Positions 31,693 through 42,200 of a DNA stretch of 64,000 bases are shown piece after piece (positions within the stretch are counted from its first letter, which is position 1; each line of letters begins with the position of its first letter). The notes under the pieces were generated by a model. The model made no database searches. It was not told where the DNA came from and was given only the letters and a program-made list of their open reading frames with translations. Position numbers and translations under genes: made by a program. Origin of the DNA: Trebouxia sp. TZW2008 (taxonomy: Eukaryota; Chlorophyta; Trebouxiophyceae; Trebouxiales; Trebouxiaceae); NCBI GenBank assembly GCA_002118135.1, contig BDIU01000373.1, positions 1 to 64,000 of the forward strand. The letters are read 5' to 3'.

Positions 31693-34600
31693 ATGATCAC
31701 CGCACCGCACATTGAGGCGATCAGGTCTTGTCTCTCACTCAAATCAGGAACTCGCATCAGCATCTCTTGTGTTAGTCGCACTGTCTTTGCATCGCCAAGC
31801 GTTCGCATCTCAACTCGCAAAGTCACCATGGTCGCCAATGTAACGAAGGTCCCATCGAATGCCATTCAGTTCTACGACTCTGGCACGTAAGCCTCCCGAA
31901 TTATGCATCCATTCAGCATGAATCTGTCACTGGACTTGAAACAGTGACGTCACGCAGATGCCCCTTCGCCCAAAAGGCATGGATCACCTTGGTCGAGAAG
32001 AACCTAAATTTCGAGCAGAAGATCGTCAGCTTGCAGGACAAGCCAAAGCACTTCAAGGACCTGTACGCCTCCATCCATCCGGACCCAACAGCACCAGCCA
32101 AAGTTCCTATCATCATTGGTGAGTCATTCAGCTCCACTGATGCATGCAAGCTAAATAGATAATACTGATCAGCTCCACGTGCTGTTAGCAAGATTGTGTG
32201 ACTCGTCAGGAGGACTGCACCAAAGACTTTGAGCCCTGCATGCTGTGTTGCACGCTTTGCGTCTTCATTAATATTTCAAGAGCTTCCCATTGTTTATGGC
32301 ATTGGACGTGCCATCACTCCATGCATATTTGTACAGTTTGCATGCTTGCTCAGAGGAATATTTACACATTAGCACAGTGACAAAGACCAAGGAATCAAAT
32401 AAGGTCATGTATACTGAATCTCCTGCAGATGGGGACAATCAGCTAATTGAGTCTGATGTGGTTTCTGAATACCTAGATTCCCAATACAAGTCAGCTGGTA
32501 CCAAGCTCTTCCCTGAGGATCCACTGCAGCTTGCAAAGGTAGCACCTGCATTCAGCCATTCACTCATTGTTTGTTCATTTATTCAGTCAAACGTTGTTAG
32601 GGCCAGTTTGCAGTCGACTTCTTTGCAAAATTGCAGAGAGTGATTGCTCATGAAGTTCTTACTAAATGTAACATCATCAAGCCCTATGTGAGTTATGTAT
32701 TCAAAAGAAACCCCCTATGCCTACAGCACCCCGTCACAAACTTTGCTACCACCTTGGGGTCATGTTGTTCTAGAGACAATGTCATAGAAGGATGAGGACT
32801 CAAGAACCCTGCAACGCCGCACCTCTCTGACACGCATCTGTGCAAGAGCATGTGCCATGAGCTTGATGCCTTAACAGGCACAGATCTGCAGGTTGCAACG
32901 TCCTGAATGCATAAGCAAATGCATTGTAACGTATTGATGGCCTAGGAAATGTGCTCAGTGACACTTAGTGCAAACCCTTTTGTGGCACACATGGCCTGTA
33001 GCTCCCCGTGCATTAGCTTTCTGTTTTGTATCAATTCATTGTCTGTTGACCTCCCTGCTGGTTCCCAAAGACAGTAAAATAAGTTGATTAATTGATTATG
33101 CATGTTTTGCTCCATCCTGCCTGCCCGCTCTGTCTTCAATCAATCAGAACGAGATTCTTGGACACTTTGTTTGACTGCTAGGAAACTTGACTGTCACTGC
33201 TTTGCAGGTGAGATGGTTCACAGACCTGTTTGCTGAGACCTTCCGACCCGGCCTATTTGCCCTGCTGCGCGCCGACTCTGAGGAATCTCTCCAAGCTGGC
33301 AAGACTAAGCTTGACTCTGCACTGAAGGTGAAACCCCATGCTCATGCCCATCCCCCTTAACCTCCCCCCCTTTCCCCCCCCGCCTGCCCCACATCCTACC
33401 CCATGATCTGCCTCGTGATGCCCCCATAATACCCCCATACTGTCCCCATGCACATAAGTGATCACGAAATGCTTAGCTTGGCATTTATCATCTGACAACC
33501 ACTTTTCAGCAGCAATCGTTGATGGGACCCATGCCAAAATTTGCATTGGAGCTGAGCATGAGCTATCGTATTGTCAACTGAGAGCATTCACTCATTATGA
33601 GCAGTTGTCATATGTCAGATTAAGCAGTTGCAGGGCTTGCTTTGAGAAATGTAGTCTTGTGCTGCAGAACCTAGACAACTTGATTGAGCAGCACTAGCAA
33701 GCATGCGCTGCTTTTCAAATGTGTGCAAACCCTGGCATTGACTTGAGTTGAATTCTGTGTTACAATCAAAAGTGAGGAGCTGTCAGCATGAGGCTCAACA
33801 CAAGACAGCCTGGCTACACGGATCCTGCGTCACACACCTGGCACCATTCTGTGATGTGTGATCTGTCAGCATGTGCTGCAGAACCTGACTAACTTCATTG
33901 AACAGCATGGAACCAGCAAAGACGGTGACTACTTCCTGGGAGGGCAGTACTTTGCAGAAGTGGCCACCGCTCCTTTTGTCCACAGACCTCCTTTGCCTTG
34001 CCTGTCAACTGTTCATGTGCGTTGCAGAATCTGAACAGGGTCATTGAACCGCAAGGCACTGGCAAGGGGTGTAGCGCTTTGCACATATGCAAAACGCGGC
34101 TTCAATTTGATCTTGCGCTGCAGAACCAGAACAAGTTAGTATCACAGCACTAGTGTCTCGTCTGGCAAATTATCAGACTCGTCCAACTTTTAGGGTACAA
34201 AAACTAAGCAGATTCATTGCGATGCAGAACTTGAACAAGTTCATTGAGCAGCACGGCACCAGCAAGGGTGGTGACTACTTCCTGGGAGGGCAGTACAGCT
34301 GGGCAGAAGTGGCCACTGCTCCTTTTGTCCACAGGGCCTCTTTTGCCTTGCCTGAGATCAGAGGCTACAGCTTGGACAAGTCTATTGAGCAACAGAATCT
34401 GACCCGCTTGGGCGCTTGGATCAAGGTCTGTCCTCCACTGTTTCAAATGTTTTTCAATTTCTGGTTCACCGCCACTTGCTTTGGCAAACCCAATGGTTGG
34501 TGCATCATAAACAAGGAAAAATACTTTGCGCGTGTACTTGACAAGTACACATGCTGAGCAGCAGAACCTGACTTGCTTGGGTGCTTGAATCAAGGTATGT

Positions 34601-35213
34601 CTCTCTCTGTTGAGCCAATCTCAAATGCTGGGTTATTGTCTGATATCTGACAGATTGCGGCAAACGCCTCGCACACATTTCTGTATCATATTGGGCTGAA
34701 GGGAAATCATGTGTGTACAGTAGGAGGCTGTACAAAGGCTCCCATTATGACGGCACAGACTTTTATTTGCCTGTTCTGGTTGCCTGCCCAGTCTTCATGC
34801 TGACATCAAAGGTCTGTACCACAACAAGCATGCAGCTGTTCGATTCACGTGCGTACAAGGGTGCAACGCCATTGTCTGCGTGCAAATCACACAACCAAAA
34901 GAAAACCCAGAATCCAAGCTTGCATATGAATGCACATGTGACATGAACTTACACATGAGTTTCTGCTGTGCAGGCTTCTTTGGTCAGAACAGCATACAAG
35001 GCATTTGCACCACCTGAATACAACATTGCACACAACTGGCAGAAGTTATTGTGCTCTGCTGCCCAGGTTGCTGCATATTCTTCAACTTGATTTTCTGCTG
35101 TGCAGGCTTCTTTGGCCAGACCAGCTTACAAGGCAACTGCACCACCAGAGGACAACATTGCACAGAGCTGGAAGAAATTCACTGGAGACTTCACCGGCAA
35201 AGTCACACAGTGA
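31693..35213 (+). CDS. Glutathione S-transferase, CPFA (Lambda/Omega-like) type, probably plastid
   Basis: Six exons: 31693-31886, 31958-32118, 32429-32538, 33208-33327, 34228-34425, 35106-35213; 296 aa. The first ~45 residues are Ser/Arg/Thr-rich and lack acidic residues near the start, suggesting a plastid transit peptide. The thioredoxin-like N domain has FYDSGTCPFAQKAWITLVEK (Cys66 as the likely active-site Cys, as in Cys-type Lambda, Omega and DHAR enzymes), VPIII and the IESDVVSEYL glutathione-binding loop. The all-helical C domain has KFIEQHGTSKGGDYFLGG, QYSWAEVATAPFVHR and RLGAWIK. Cys-GSTs perform thiol transfer or deglutathionylation rather than conjugation; which class this is cannot be fixed by eye. 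Ends in DFTGKVTQ. Intron 4 holds copies of exon 5; an alternative last exon lies at 34974. Confidence 0.87.
33352..33438. repeat. C-rich tract in GST intron 4
   Basis: Runs of up to 8 C with cccccctttccccccc and cccccat repeats, starting just after the exon 4 donor. Simple-sequence tract. Confidence 0.9.
33668..34227 (+). repeat. Four duplicates of GST exon 5 head in intron 4
   Basis: Copies begin at 33668, 33882, 34028 and 34124, each preceded by GCAG, before the intact exon at 34228. All start AA(C/T)C(T/A)(G/A)-AACAA-like (NLNKFIEQH in the exon). The longest, at 33882, extends ~125 nt through GGTGACTACTTCCTGGGAGG and GAAGTGGCCAC but lacks the AGCTGG codons for Ser-Trp. The shortest copies stop at an in-frame TAG within ~35 nt. 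Confidence 0.92.
34560..34605 (+). repeat. Duplicate of GST exon 5 tail with donor, in intron 5
   Basis: CAGCAGAACCTGACTTGCTT..TCAAG/GTATGT repeats the last ~40 nt of exon 5 (CAACAGAATCTGACCCGCTT..TCAAG/GTCTGT). A TGA replaces the Trp codon. Confidence 0.88.
34974..35090 (+). other. Intact duplicate of GST last exon (possible alternative terminal exon)
   Basis: TGTGCAG acceptor followed by 117 nt opening in the correct phase (0): ASLVRTAYKAFAPPEYNIAH against ASLARPAYKATAPPEDNIAQ in exon 35106-35213. It ends in its own TGA after a changed C-terminus (LLCSAAQVAAYSST). Both exons sit behind near-identical acceptors, so either could end the mRNA. Confidence 0.7.
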
Positions 35214-36120
35214 AATGAGAATTTGCTCAGTCGCAGGACTTGAGTCACATGCAGCAGATGCTATCAAGAATTTGTTTACATAATGGACTGCCAGCACTTT
35301 TAGCTGAGATTTTAGCTGTGCATTCACAGAGTCATGAACGTGCATTGAGGTCGTCTTTGAGTATCAGCAACATATCCCTGTACGCTAAAGAACTATAGGA
35401 ATTACTTGAGATGAGCCTAGCATTTTCTGAATGAGAAGTGCAACAGGAGACATCATCGAGCCATCAAGCACGCCTTGCGTAGCAGTGTAGATTACAGTGT
35501 CTTGATCAGTTGGTTGTCAAACCAGAGATGGCTTGTGCAGTGCTGTAGGCCTGTCATCAGAACCTCTTGGATCAAAGCCTTGTCCTGATTAGGAGTGGCT
35601 GCTTGCCATGTTTCTGTTCTGCCGTCATCACTCATTGTCATGTAAACGTAAGAAGTTGTTTCTGCCATTTTGAGACAAGCTGTCTGTTTCTGCCATTTTT
35701 ACACAAGCTGTCTTGCTTGTGCGCAGCAACCATGTCAATGGGCTGGTGCGCCCTACCTGCATTGATGTGATGTCACAGCAGGTGAAAGCTGAGCAAGGAG
35801 AGCAACTCAATTGACAGCTATGACGCAGGGTGCGCAAGACTGCACGTACTTCTACAATGGACACACTGTTTCATACCTGTACATATGTATGCATGTCAGT
35901 ACCTTGGCTGCCTGTAGTACGAACAGTCACATTTTCCCCTGTATGCTGAAGCTTACATTGGGCAGAACGCTGATCCATGTAGGGTTTCTCACCAACATTG
36001 AGCACTGCAGGTTGCTGTGTGTGCTGTCAGCGCTGAGCAAGCACAGTAGAAGCAGAGAGAGAGGAATAATTTTACATGCTTTAGCCAGCCAACAAGGGTG
36101 ATCACATGTGCCACACTGTG
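35214..36120. other. Intergenic region, GST 3' side
   Basis: About 0.9 kb with no coding exon that I can support. It includes the 3' UTR of GST. The last ~70 bp (36050-36120) look like the 3' end of the adjoining minus-strand LINE fragment. Confidence 0.45.
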
Positions 36121-36600
36121 GCAATGACTATACGTCCATGAAATTCAGGCAGTCTATGACACAGTGAAACACCCCCAAATGATCATGTTGCGCAAAAAAA
36201 GCGCGCATGTTATAACCGCAGCTCTCAAACAAACAGGGGTACTTGGCCCGCACCCCAGCCAATGCTCCACATTCAAACACTCAGTGCCTTTCATCACTTA
36301 AGGCCCCAGAACCACACAGTGTGCACAACCTACAGGCTCTAGCAATGCCACTGCGACGACCAGCAGCAATAGGAAGCTGGTGACAACCAAGCCTAAACTG
36401 TAGAAAGCGCTGCATGTTCCTGCCAGAAACAGGCAATTGACAATATCGTCTACGAGCGCTAAAAGGCTGAAACCACTGAGCATGGTCAGTATTGTAAATA
36501 TATATATGTGTAACAAACCACACCTGCACTGGGGGCCTGACGTGGGCAATACAAAGCAACAGCCGCAGGGCCTGCTAAATCAGCATGAACAATGACAAAA
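36050..36600 (-). mobile_element. Decayed non-LTR retrotransposon (LINE) 3' fragment
   Basis: On the minus strand the translation carries the C-terminal hallmark of LINE reverse transcriptases: RFLQFRLGCHQLPI, then a zinc-knuckle-like CTLCGSGALSDERH and, after an in-frame TGA, VFECGALAGVRAKYP. The catalytic RT palm is absent, so this is a 5'-truncated dead copy. It ends in a 3' UTR with GTTGGCTGGCTAAAGCATGT and a CT-rich tail (CCTCTCTCTCTGC). The same tail occurs at 62303-62363. Confidence 0.8.
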
Positions 36601-37083
36601 CCACGTGGGCCCTTTCAGTTTCAAGTTGTTGCCCCCACCGACATGCCATTGCATTCGCGACCTGATGCACGTCCTCGTTGCCGCAGCGCCGGTACGTCTT
36701 GTACTTTATTACTGACAGCTCTTTACGCCTAGAGATCCGCGTCAGTCGGTGAGATGTCCCCTCTGCTGCTCCTTATCGCAGTGACTAGTGATCTTGCAGC
36801 AGATCTCGGTGTCCTGCGCATGCGATGCCGCCCCTGACCGTGTTGTATAATGTTCTGACGCTGTCTTCATCGTTGCGCAAAGCGACGCGCACGCTTTGCG
36901 CGCTGGCGTGTCTGCAATTGCTGGCGCGTTCGCCTTGTGTTGAAGCACTGCAGCGTGTGACTTCGAAAGGCTTGGAAATGTCGAGCGTGTTGCATCTCAT
37001 ATCAGCAATATCGCGAGCAAGCCGCTCACTGTCTTGCGCATGCTTTGCATGATGCCTTCAACGTAGTGCAGGCAGCTGCGACG
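36601..37083. other. Intergenic region upstream of the small secreted-protein gene
   Basis: About 480 bp; no gene recognised. Presumably contains the promoter of the 37084 gene and possibly more degraded LINE sequence. Confidence 0.35.
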
Positions 37084-37807
37084 ATGAACTACACCAGACT
37101 GGCTTTGCTGTTGCTCAGCATCCTGTGTGTGGTCATGGGAGGCACTGCACATCGGCTACTGACATCCAGCTCGCTCGAGACGAACGCTGCAGTGGAAGCT
37201 CAGGAACATCAACGGATCCTTGCAGAGCTAGAAGCTGTACACCAACTTCGTGAGCGCATGCTGCAAGAAGGTCAGTCACACTAAGACCACACTTCACCTG
37301 AAAAGTTGCAGCTGGCACCGTACATATGCAGCCAATGCAGATTGCTTGTGATCTTTCTCTCCTCTTCACAGTGTCCTGCTTGGTGTACTGCTGCTATTGT
37401 CCCTCCAAGCCCAGGTCAGTGCCCTAATGCTTGCAGAGCTGCTGCAGCAGTGCAGCAGACACTCATTTCAAAAGCGCAGCCTATCACACACAGATCTAGA
37501 TGTCAGCCACAGTGCATGGCCAATCAAGTTGCTTGTTGCGCCATGAAACACATACTGTTACAGGTTTACAAGGCTCTATTCTTGAAGCATCATGAAAAAA
37601 GCAGGAAACTTTGGGTTTTCAGTTTACCAAAAGCCTTTCCTTTGTTCCCTTGTCTATGCAGGTGAAAGCTCAGCATGACTCATTTTTGTTTGATGTGCAG
37701 CTGCTACATATGTGCCAACAAATGCTGAAGCCCCAGCACCTTTGCTAGCACCCTCCCCAGAGCAAGCAAATGCCATCACTTCAGAGCCCCCACCAACTGA
37801 GAGCTAA
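37084..37807 (+). CDS. Small secreted or membrane-anchored protein, unknown
   Basis: Two exons, 37084-37270 and 37701-37807, joined in phase (G/CT); 97 aa. Residues 1-22 (MNYTRLALLLLSILCVVMGG) form a signal peptide or anchor. It is followed by a polar helix-like part (QEHQRILAELEAVHQLRERM) and a Pro/Ala/Glu-rich C-terminus (EAPAPLLAPSPEQ) ending PPPTES. No family recognised. The start ATG is the first one in frame after a stop. Confidence 0.5.
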
Positions 37808-38453
37808 TGAGACATGAAGTCGTCTTTCTCATGCTCTTTGTACAGAACCTACTCTTCAGCTGAACAGCTCTGCAGAACCTATAAGTCGTCAATTTTGCGA
37901 TGCTAAAGCTTGCTAGCTATAGGCAGAGGCCATCACATTAAGTCACAGCAGCACCAATCTGTAGGTGTTCGTGTGTGTACAAAGCTTTGTGCATGTGTAT
38001 AGGCAGATATGAGTTTTTGACGAAGTGTTATATTCTTGCATGGACGTGCAGGATCAGAGGATTCTGTCAGGACTCCAGTCTTATGCACACTATACATCTG
38101 CTGCAGCTATGCCTGCTAATCATGACCTGCAGTTGCAGCAAGTTAACCTTTCGTGGCTTCGTGCCATCGATGCCATCAGACACTAGCAGGCATGCGCAGC
38201 TGCTAGCATTTGAAATTCTGACGTGCCGGACCACAACAGGGGCCCTTGCAAAATCCTTCAGCATCAGAGGGAGCTGTATAGGGTCGGCAGCTCGGTGTAA
38301 ATGTGTGCATGTTTCTTCAACCTCGAGTGGCAGCATGTGGGTCAAAAATAAGCTGTAATTGTACTGCCTCGTACATAATGGGTTCGGAGCCAGTTGTGAC
38401 GAAATTGTGTCGGCAAGAGACTTGTGCAAAACACCTTGCCGTCATCGCCGAGC
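37808..38453. other. Intergenic region
   Basis: About 650 bp between the two small genes. I see no supported feature. Confidence 0.35.
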
Positions 38454-38734
38454 ATGGGAGGCGCAGCAAGCAAGCCCGTTGGTAACGTTCCGCCACCTGG
38501 AGGCGTCACGCAGACAAACAAGACAGGTGCAGCAGCTTGTTGCGCCATACCTGGACGCTTCTGCTGCACCATCTTTTATGCGATCGCTGGTGGCTTCGGC
38601 TTCACGTACGCTTATACTGTCCTAATATCTGTCTGCTCGTGGCACACACACATCGGCAGCTATCCTGAGTCGCCTGCTTGCGCTTCTGCAGACTTGGAGC
38701 AGACGCTGCCCAAAGCATGGTGAACGCACTATGA
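38454..38734 (+). CDS. Small, possibly N-myristoylated protein, unknown
   Basis: Starts MGGAASKP, an N-myristoylation-type sequence, then a Pro/Gly stretch and a hydrophobic segment with Cys (CCTIFYAIAGGFGF). Two readings are possible: spliced 38454-38605 + 38692-38734 (donor GTACGC, acceptor TTCTGCAG, in phase, 64 aa) or unspliced 38454-38723 (89 aa). The spliced form has a clean acceptor and is slightly favoured. No family recognised. Confidence 0.4.
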
Positions 38735-39208
38735 GCTTGGTGGTGTGAAACTCATGGAAGGAATGCTGCCAGAGCTGGCGCCTCCTTCAGCTGCGCTGCG
38801 GAGGTACCAAGCATCAGATAGCAATCTTGTCAAAATGGTGTTGCAACAATGCTGCTTTCATATGTATGAGGGGCTGATGCCTTGATTCATCATAGATTGC
38901 CTGGCAGGTGACATGCCGTGTGACACCAACTATTGCGTTTGCAGACGGGGCTGCTGTACCTTATACTTCGTTGGATGCATAATTTGATTTTATTTATGCA
39001 CATGCAGCCTTTTCCCAGTTGCCTTTAGTCATCTTTATTTTATTGAAGCAAGGTGAATATGAGGGGGCAAGCAGTGTTGTCTCTGTGCTAGATTGTGAGC
39101 TTTTGAGCAGTACACTTCACATTTTCTTCCTACAGTAGAGTCTATAAGTAGTAGCCTTGGGTATGACAAGCATTCGTTTGTGTCACCAAGTCATTGACAT
39201 TCAGCTTG
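38735..39208. other. Region between convergent ends of the small gene and ARGJ
   Basis: 474 bp expected to hold two 3' UTRs. Nothing else seen. Confidence 0.4.
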
Positions 39209-42200
39209 TCAAGTAGTGTATTCTGCATTGATCTCAACATATTTGTAACTTAGATCGCAACCCCAGGCTGTGCCATGCCCATGATCTTTGCCTACTGACA
39301 CCTCGATTTTACACGTGCCATGCTCTGATGTGACATCTGCCAAACATTTGCTGGCCGCCTTGGCATCAAATTCTAGCGGCTGCCCTTGCTCCATTAAGAC
39401 AATGTCTCCTAGCTTGACTCGCAAGTTGGCTTGGTTGAATTTGACACCAGAGTATCTGCATTCAGAATGGACAAACAAGAATGCTTGCTGCGCGAGGTTG
39501 CAATGCATTATGGCATCAGCAAGCTGCCTTGTATGCGCATATGACCAAGATTCCCATGCAGACAGCCATGCTGATGACATGCAGCTCTGGTGCAGTTTGC
39601 TATCTGAGACAGTGCTCAGCAAATTAGAATCTGTGCATTGAGCAAATACATTGACTCCCACAGGTTTGTAATCCTCTGCACCTGGGGTTCCCACATGATT
39701 TACAGGATTGACAGCTCCAGGGCAATAGCGGTTGTGTGTACCCACAAGAAATAGCAGCATGGCTGTCTGACACATATCACATGCATGTACCAATGTCAGA
39801 CAGCAACAGCAAACCCAGCAAGTATAGTGAGACAACCCCAGACTCATCTCGATATTATAAGCAATGCAGACAAATGCATGTACTAGACTAGGGACATCAA
39901 CAACTGCAGGCCAAGCACTGGTTCAGGCTCTTGCATGGCAACACTAGAGGAGGGCAAATGGCAATGGCACATAGCAGGCAAACACGCAAAACATGTTAGC
40001 AATTATGGAACAAAACGTACCCTGCGGCACATGCAATCCGGCCCCAATTGGGATCATGCCCAAAAATAGCTGCCTTGGTCAGGGATGATGCAGCAATGGA
40101 CTTGGCAATCTTGGCTGCTGCTCTGTCATCAGGCGCCCCTAGAGCAGTCACCTCTAGCAGGCAAGTTGCGCCCTCTCCATCCCATGCTATTGACTTTGCC
40201 AAGCCCTGCAAAGGATCCATTCCTTGCACCAGTTCACATCAACATCGTCACATCATCAGTTCCATCCTTTCCAGACCACTTCTATAACCCAGCCAGGTGT
40301 ATACAGCAGCAACGAGCTGCCCTCAGTCAATCTGTCCAAAGCCATTTTGGAGAAACAAAGTCAGTCCGAATCAGCCATGAAATCACAGGCACACGGACGA
40401 GCTGCAAGCTGAGCTGAAGATTTGTTTGTGTTTTGCTTTGTGGGTCTTCGTGCTATTGTGCAACTGCTAACTTGCAGTAGGTAACGCAGGTTTGCAACCA
40501 AAACAGGTTATGTGCATGCATGTGAGATTGCTTGTCATAGTGAAGAGGGCAACCCACCTGTAGAAGGGCTGTCACTGCTGCTTCCAGCTTTTGGGCAGCT
40601 TCTGAAGTGGAGTGCTTGATGATGTCATTGCCAGCTGCACCGCTGGCTAGACCAATGCAGGTGTCATTGGTGCTGGTGTCTCCGTCTACAGTGATCTGCA
40701 GCAGATGCAAAAACGGAATTACGGTGCCTGCTTGGTGGATTCAATGCCGTCGTGGTGGTACAATCCTCATGGCAGATGGCAGTCTCAGATAAGTCATGAT
40801 AAAAAGCACAGTCACACTGACCCTCTGCGCTGTAGGCAGCAAAGCTGCAGGTTCTGACCCATCTAGAATCTACCACGAATAGCAAACTCTGCACAAAAAT
40901 CTGCATGGTCATCACAAGCTTGTCAAGAGCTATTTAGACTAAGCCCTACATGCGCCATCGGCAGCGCCAATACCAGCCCATCTCATCATCTTCACAAACG
41001 CACATGCAGTTGACATCAGATGCTGCCAGCAGCAAGTGCACAAGAAGTGCAACATGTATGAGCATGACGATTTTGATTTGAGCAGTTGCTGTCACTGCAC
41101 AGAATTCATTTACGAGCTGCCTGCAAGGTGGCCTTGGCATATGTAACAGGAATAGGAATGGCAACGATTGTTTGATGACCATGTGCTGTGAGCCTGTTCA
41201 TGACGACACATTTCCATGTGACTTTCAGGCTTCACTCTTGCTGTACTGAAACAGCAATGATTGCATCTTTTGCCTGAAGGCACTGCAAGCTAAGCAATCA
41301 GTTAATGCAGCATCTGATGACATATGTCTTTTGTGCAAGACCCATGCAGTATTGCATCCATGCTGTCTGTAGTTGATTTCTACAAATGTGAAGCAAAACA
41401 TACCTGGTTGAAGCTCTTTTGTACGCCATGCAGCAAGATCTCATGCCACAACCCAGGGTCCACTTTTGCATCTGTGGTGACGACACTGAGCAGTGTTGCC
41501 ATATTTGGATGTATCATGCCGCTGCCCTTTGCAATCCCACCCACTCTCACCTTTTTGCCTCCAATATCAGTCTGCATACACAAATCTGTGAAAGTGAGCT
41601 TTTGTATGTTGTAACACAGAACACAGCAAGCTCTCTCTCTCTGGAACGTTTTGAAACATATGTGGTAACACCAAGATGGTCGAGCTGACATGATAATTGT
41701 GTGGGGCAATGCCAAGTAGACGTGCAAAGCATCAACGTTATGTGCGAATTTGACTTTGTGCCGATATGCTTTTTCTGTGAAGTTACAACTTCAGACCTGC
41801 GTTTGCCAGGGCACTCACATTGTGCCAATGCAAAGCAAGACAGCAACTCACTCAGCAGAGCTGCTTGCACAGGTATTCCCACAGAGGGCATACCTCTATA
41901 GCTGCGCTTTTGCTGACCAGATCAGTTGTGGTGATGCCAACTGCAGCGTGGTGAGCGTCCTCAGCACCAGGACCCAGCTTGGACACTAGGATGGGCACTG
42001 AGTCCAGCAGAGCCTGTAGTTTGATGCGCCGCCCAATCACGCCTGCGCTGTTGCATGCACAAGCTGAGTTGGCAAGCTGAGAATGTAATATAGTCTTGTG
42101 CCATGCTGACACATGAATGCAAGTTTGGATGCCATGGTGGGCACTGGTTTCAGCAGAGCTTGGCGCTTGGTGCGCTGCCCAGTCATGCCTGTGCTGTTGC

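Noticed and set aside
33882..34010. Near-complete exon 5 copy as the functional GST exon
   Set aside because: It lacks the Ser-Trp before AEVATAPFVH and the last third of the domain (no RLGAWIK, no phase-0 donor). The exon at 34228 is complete.
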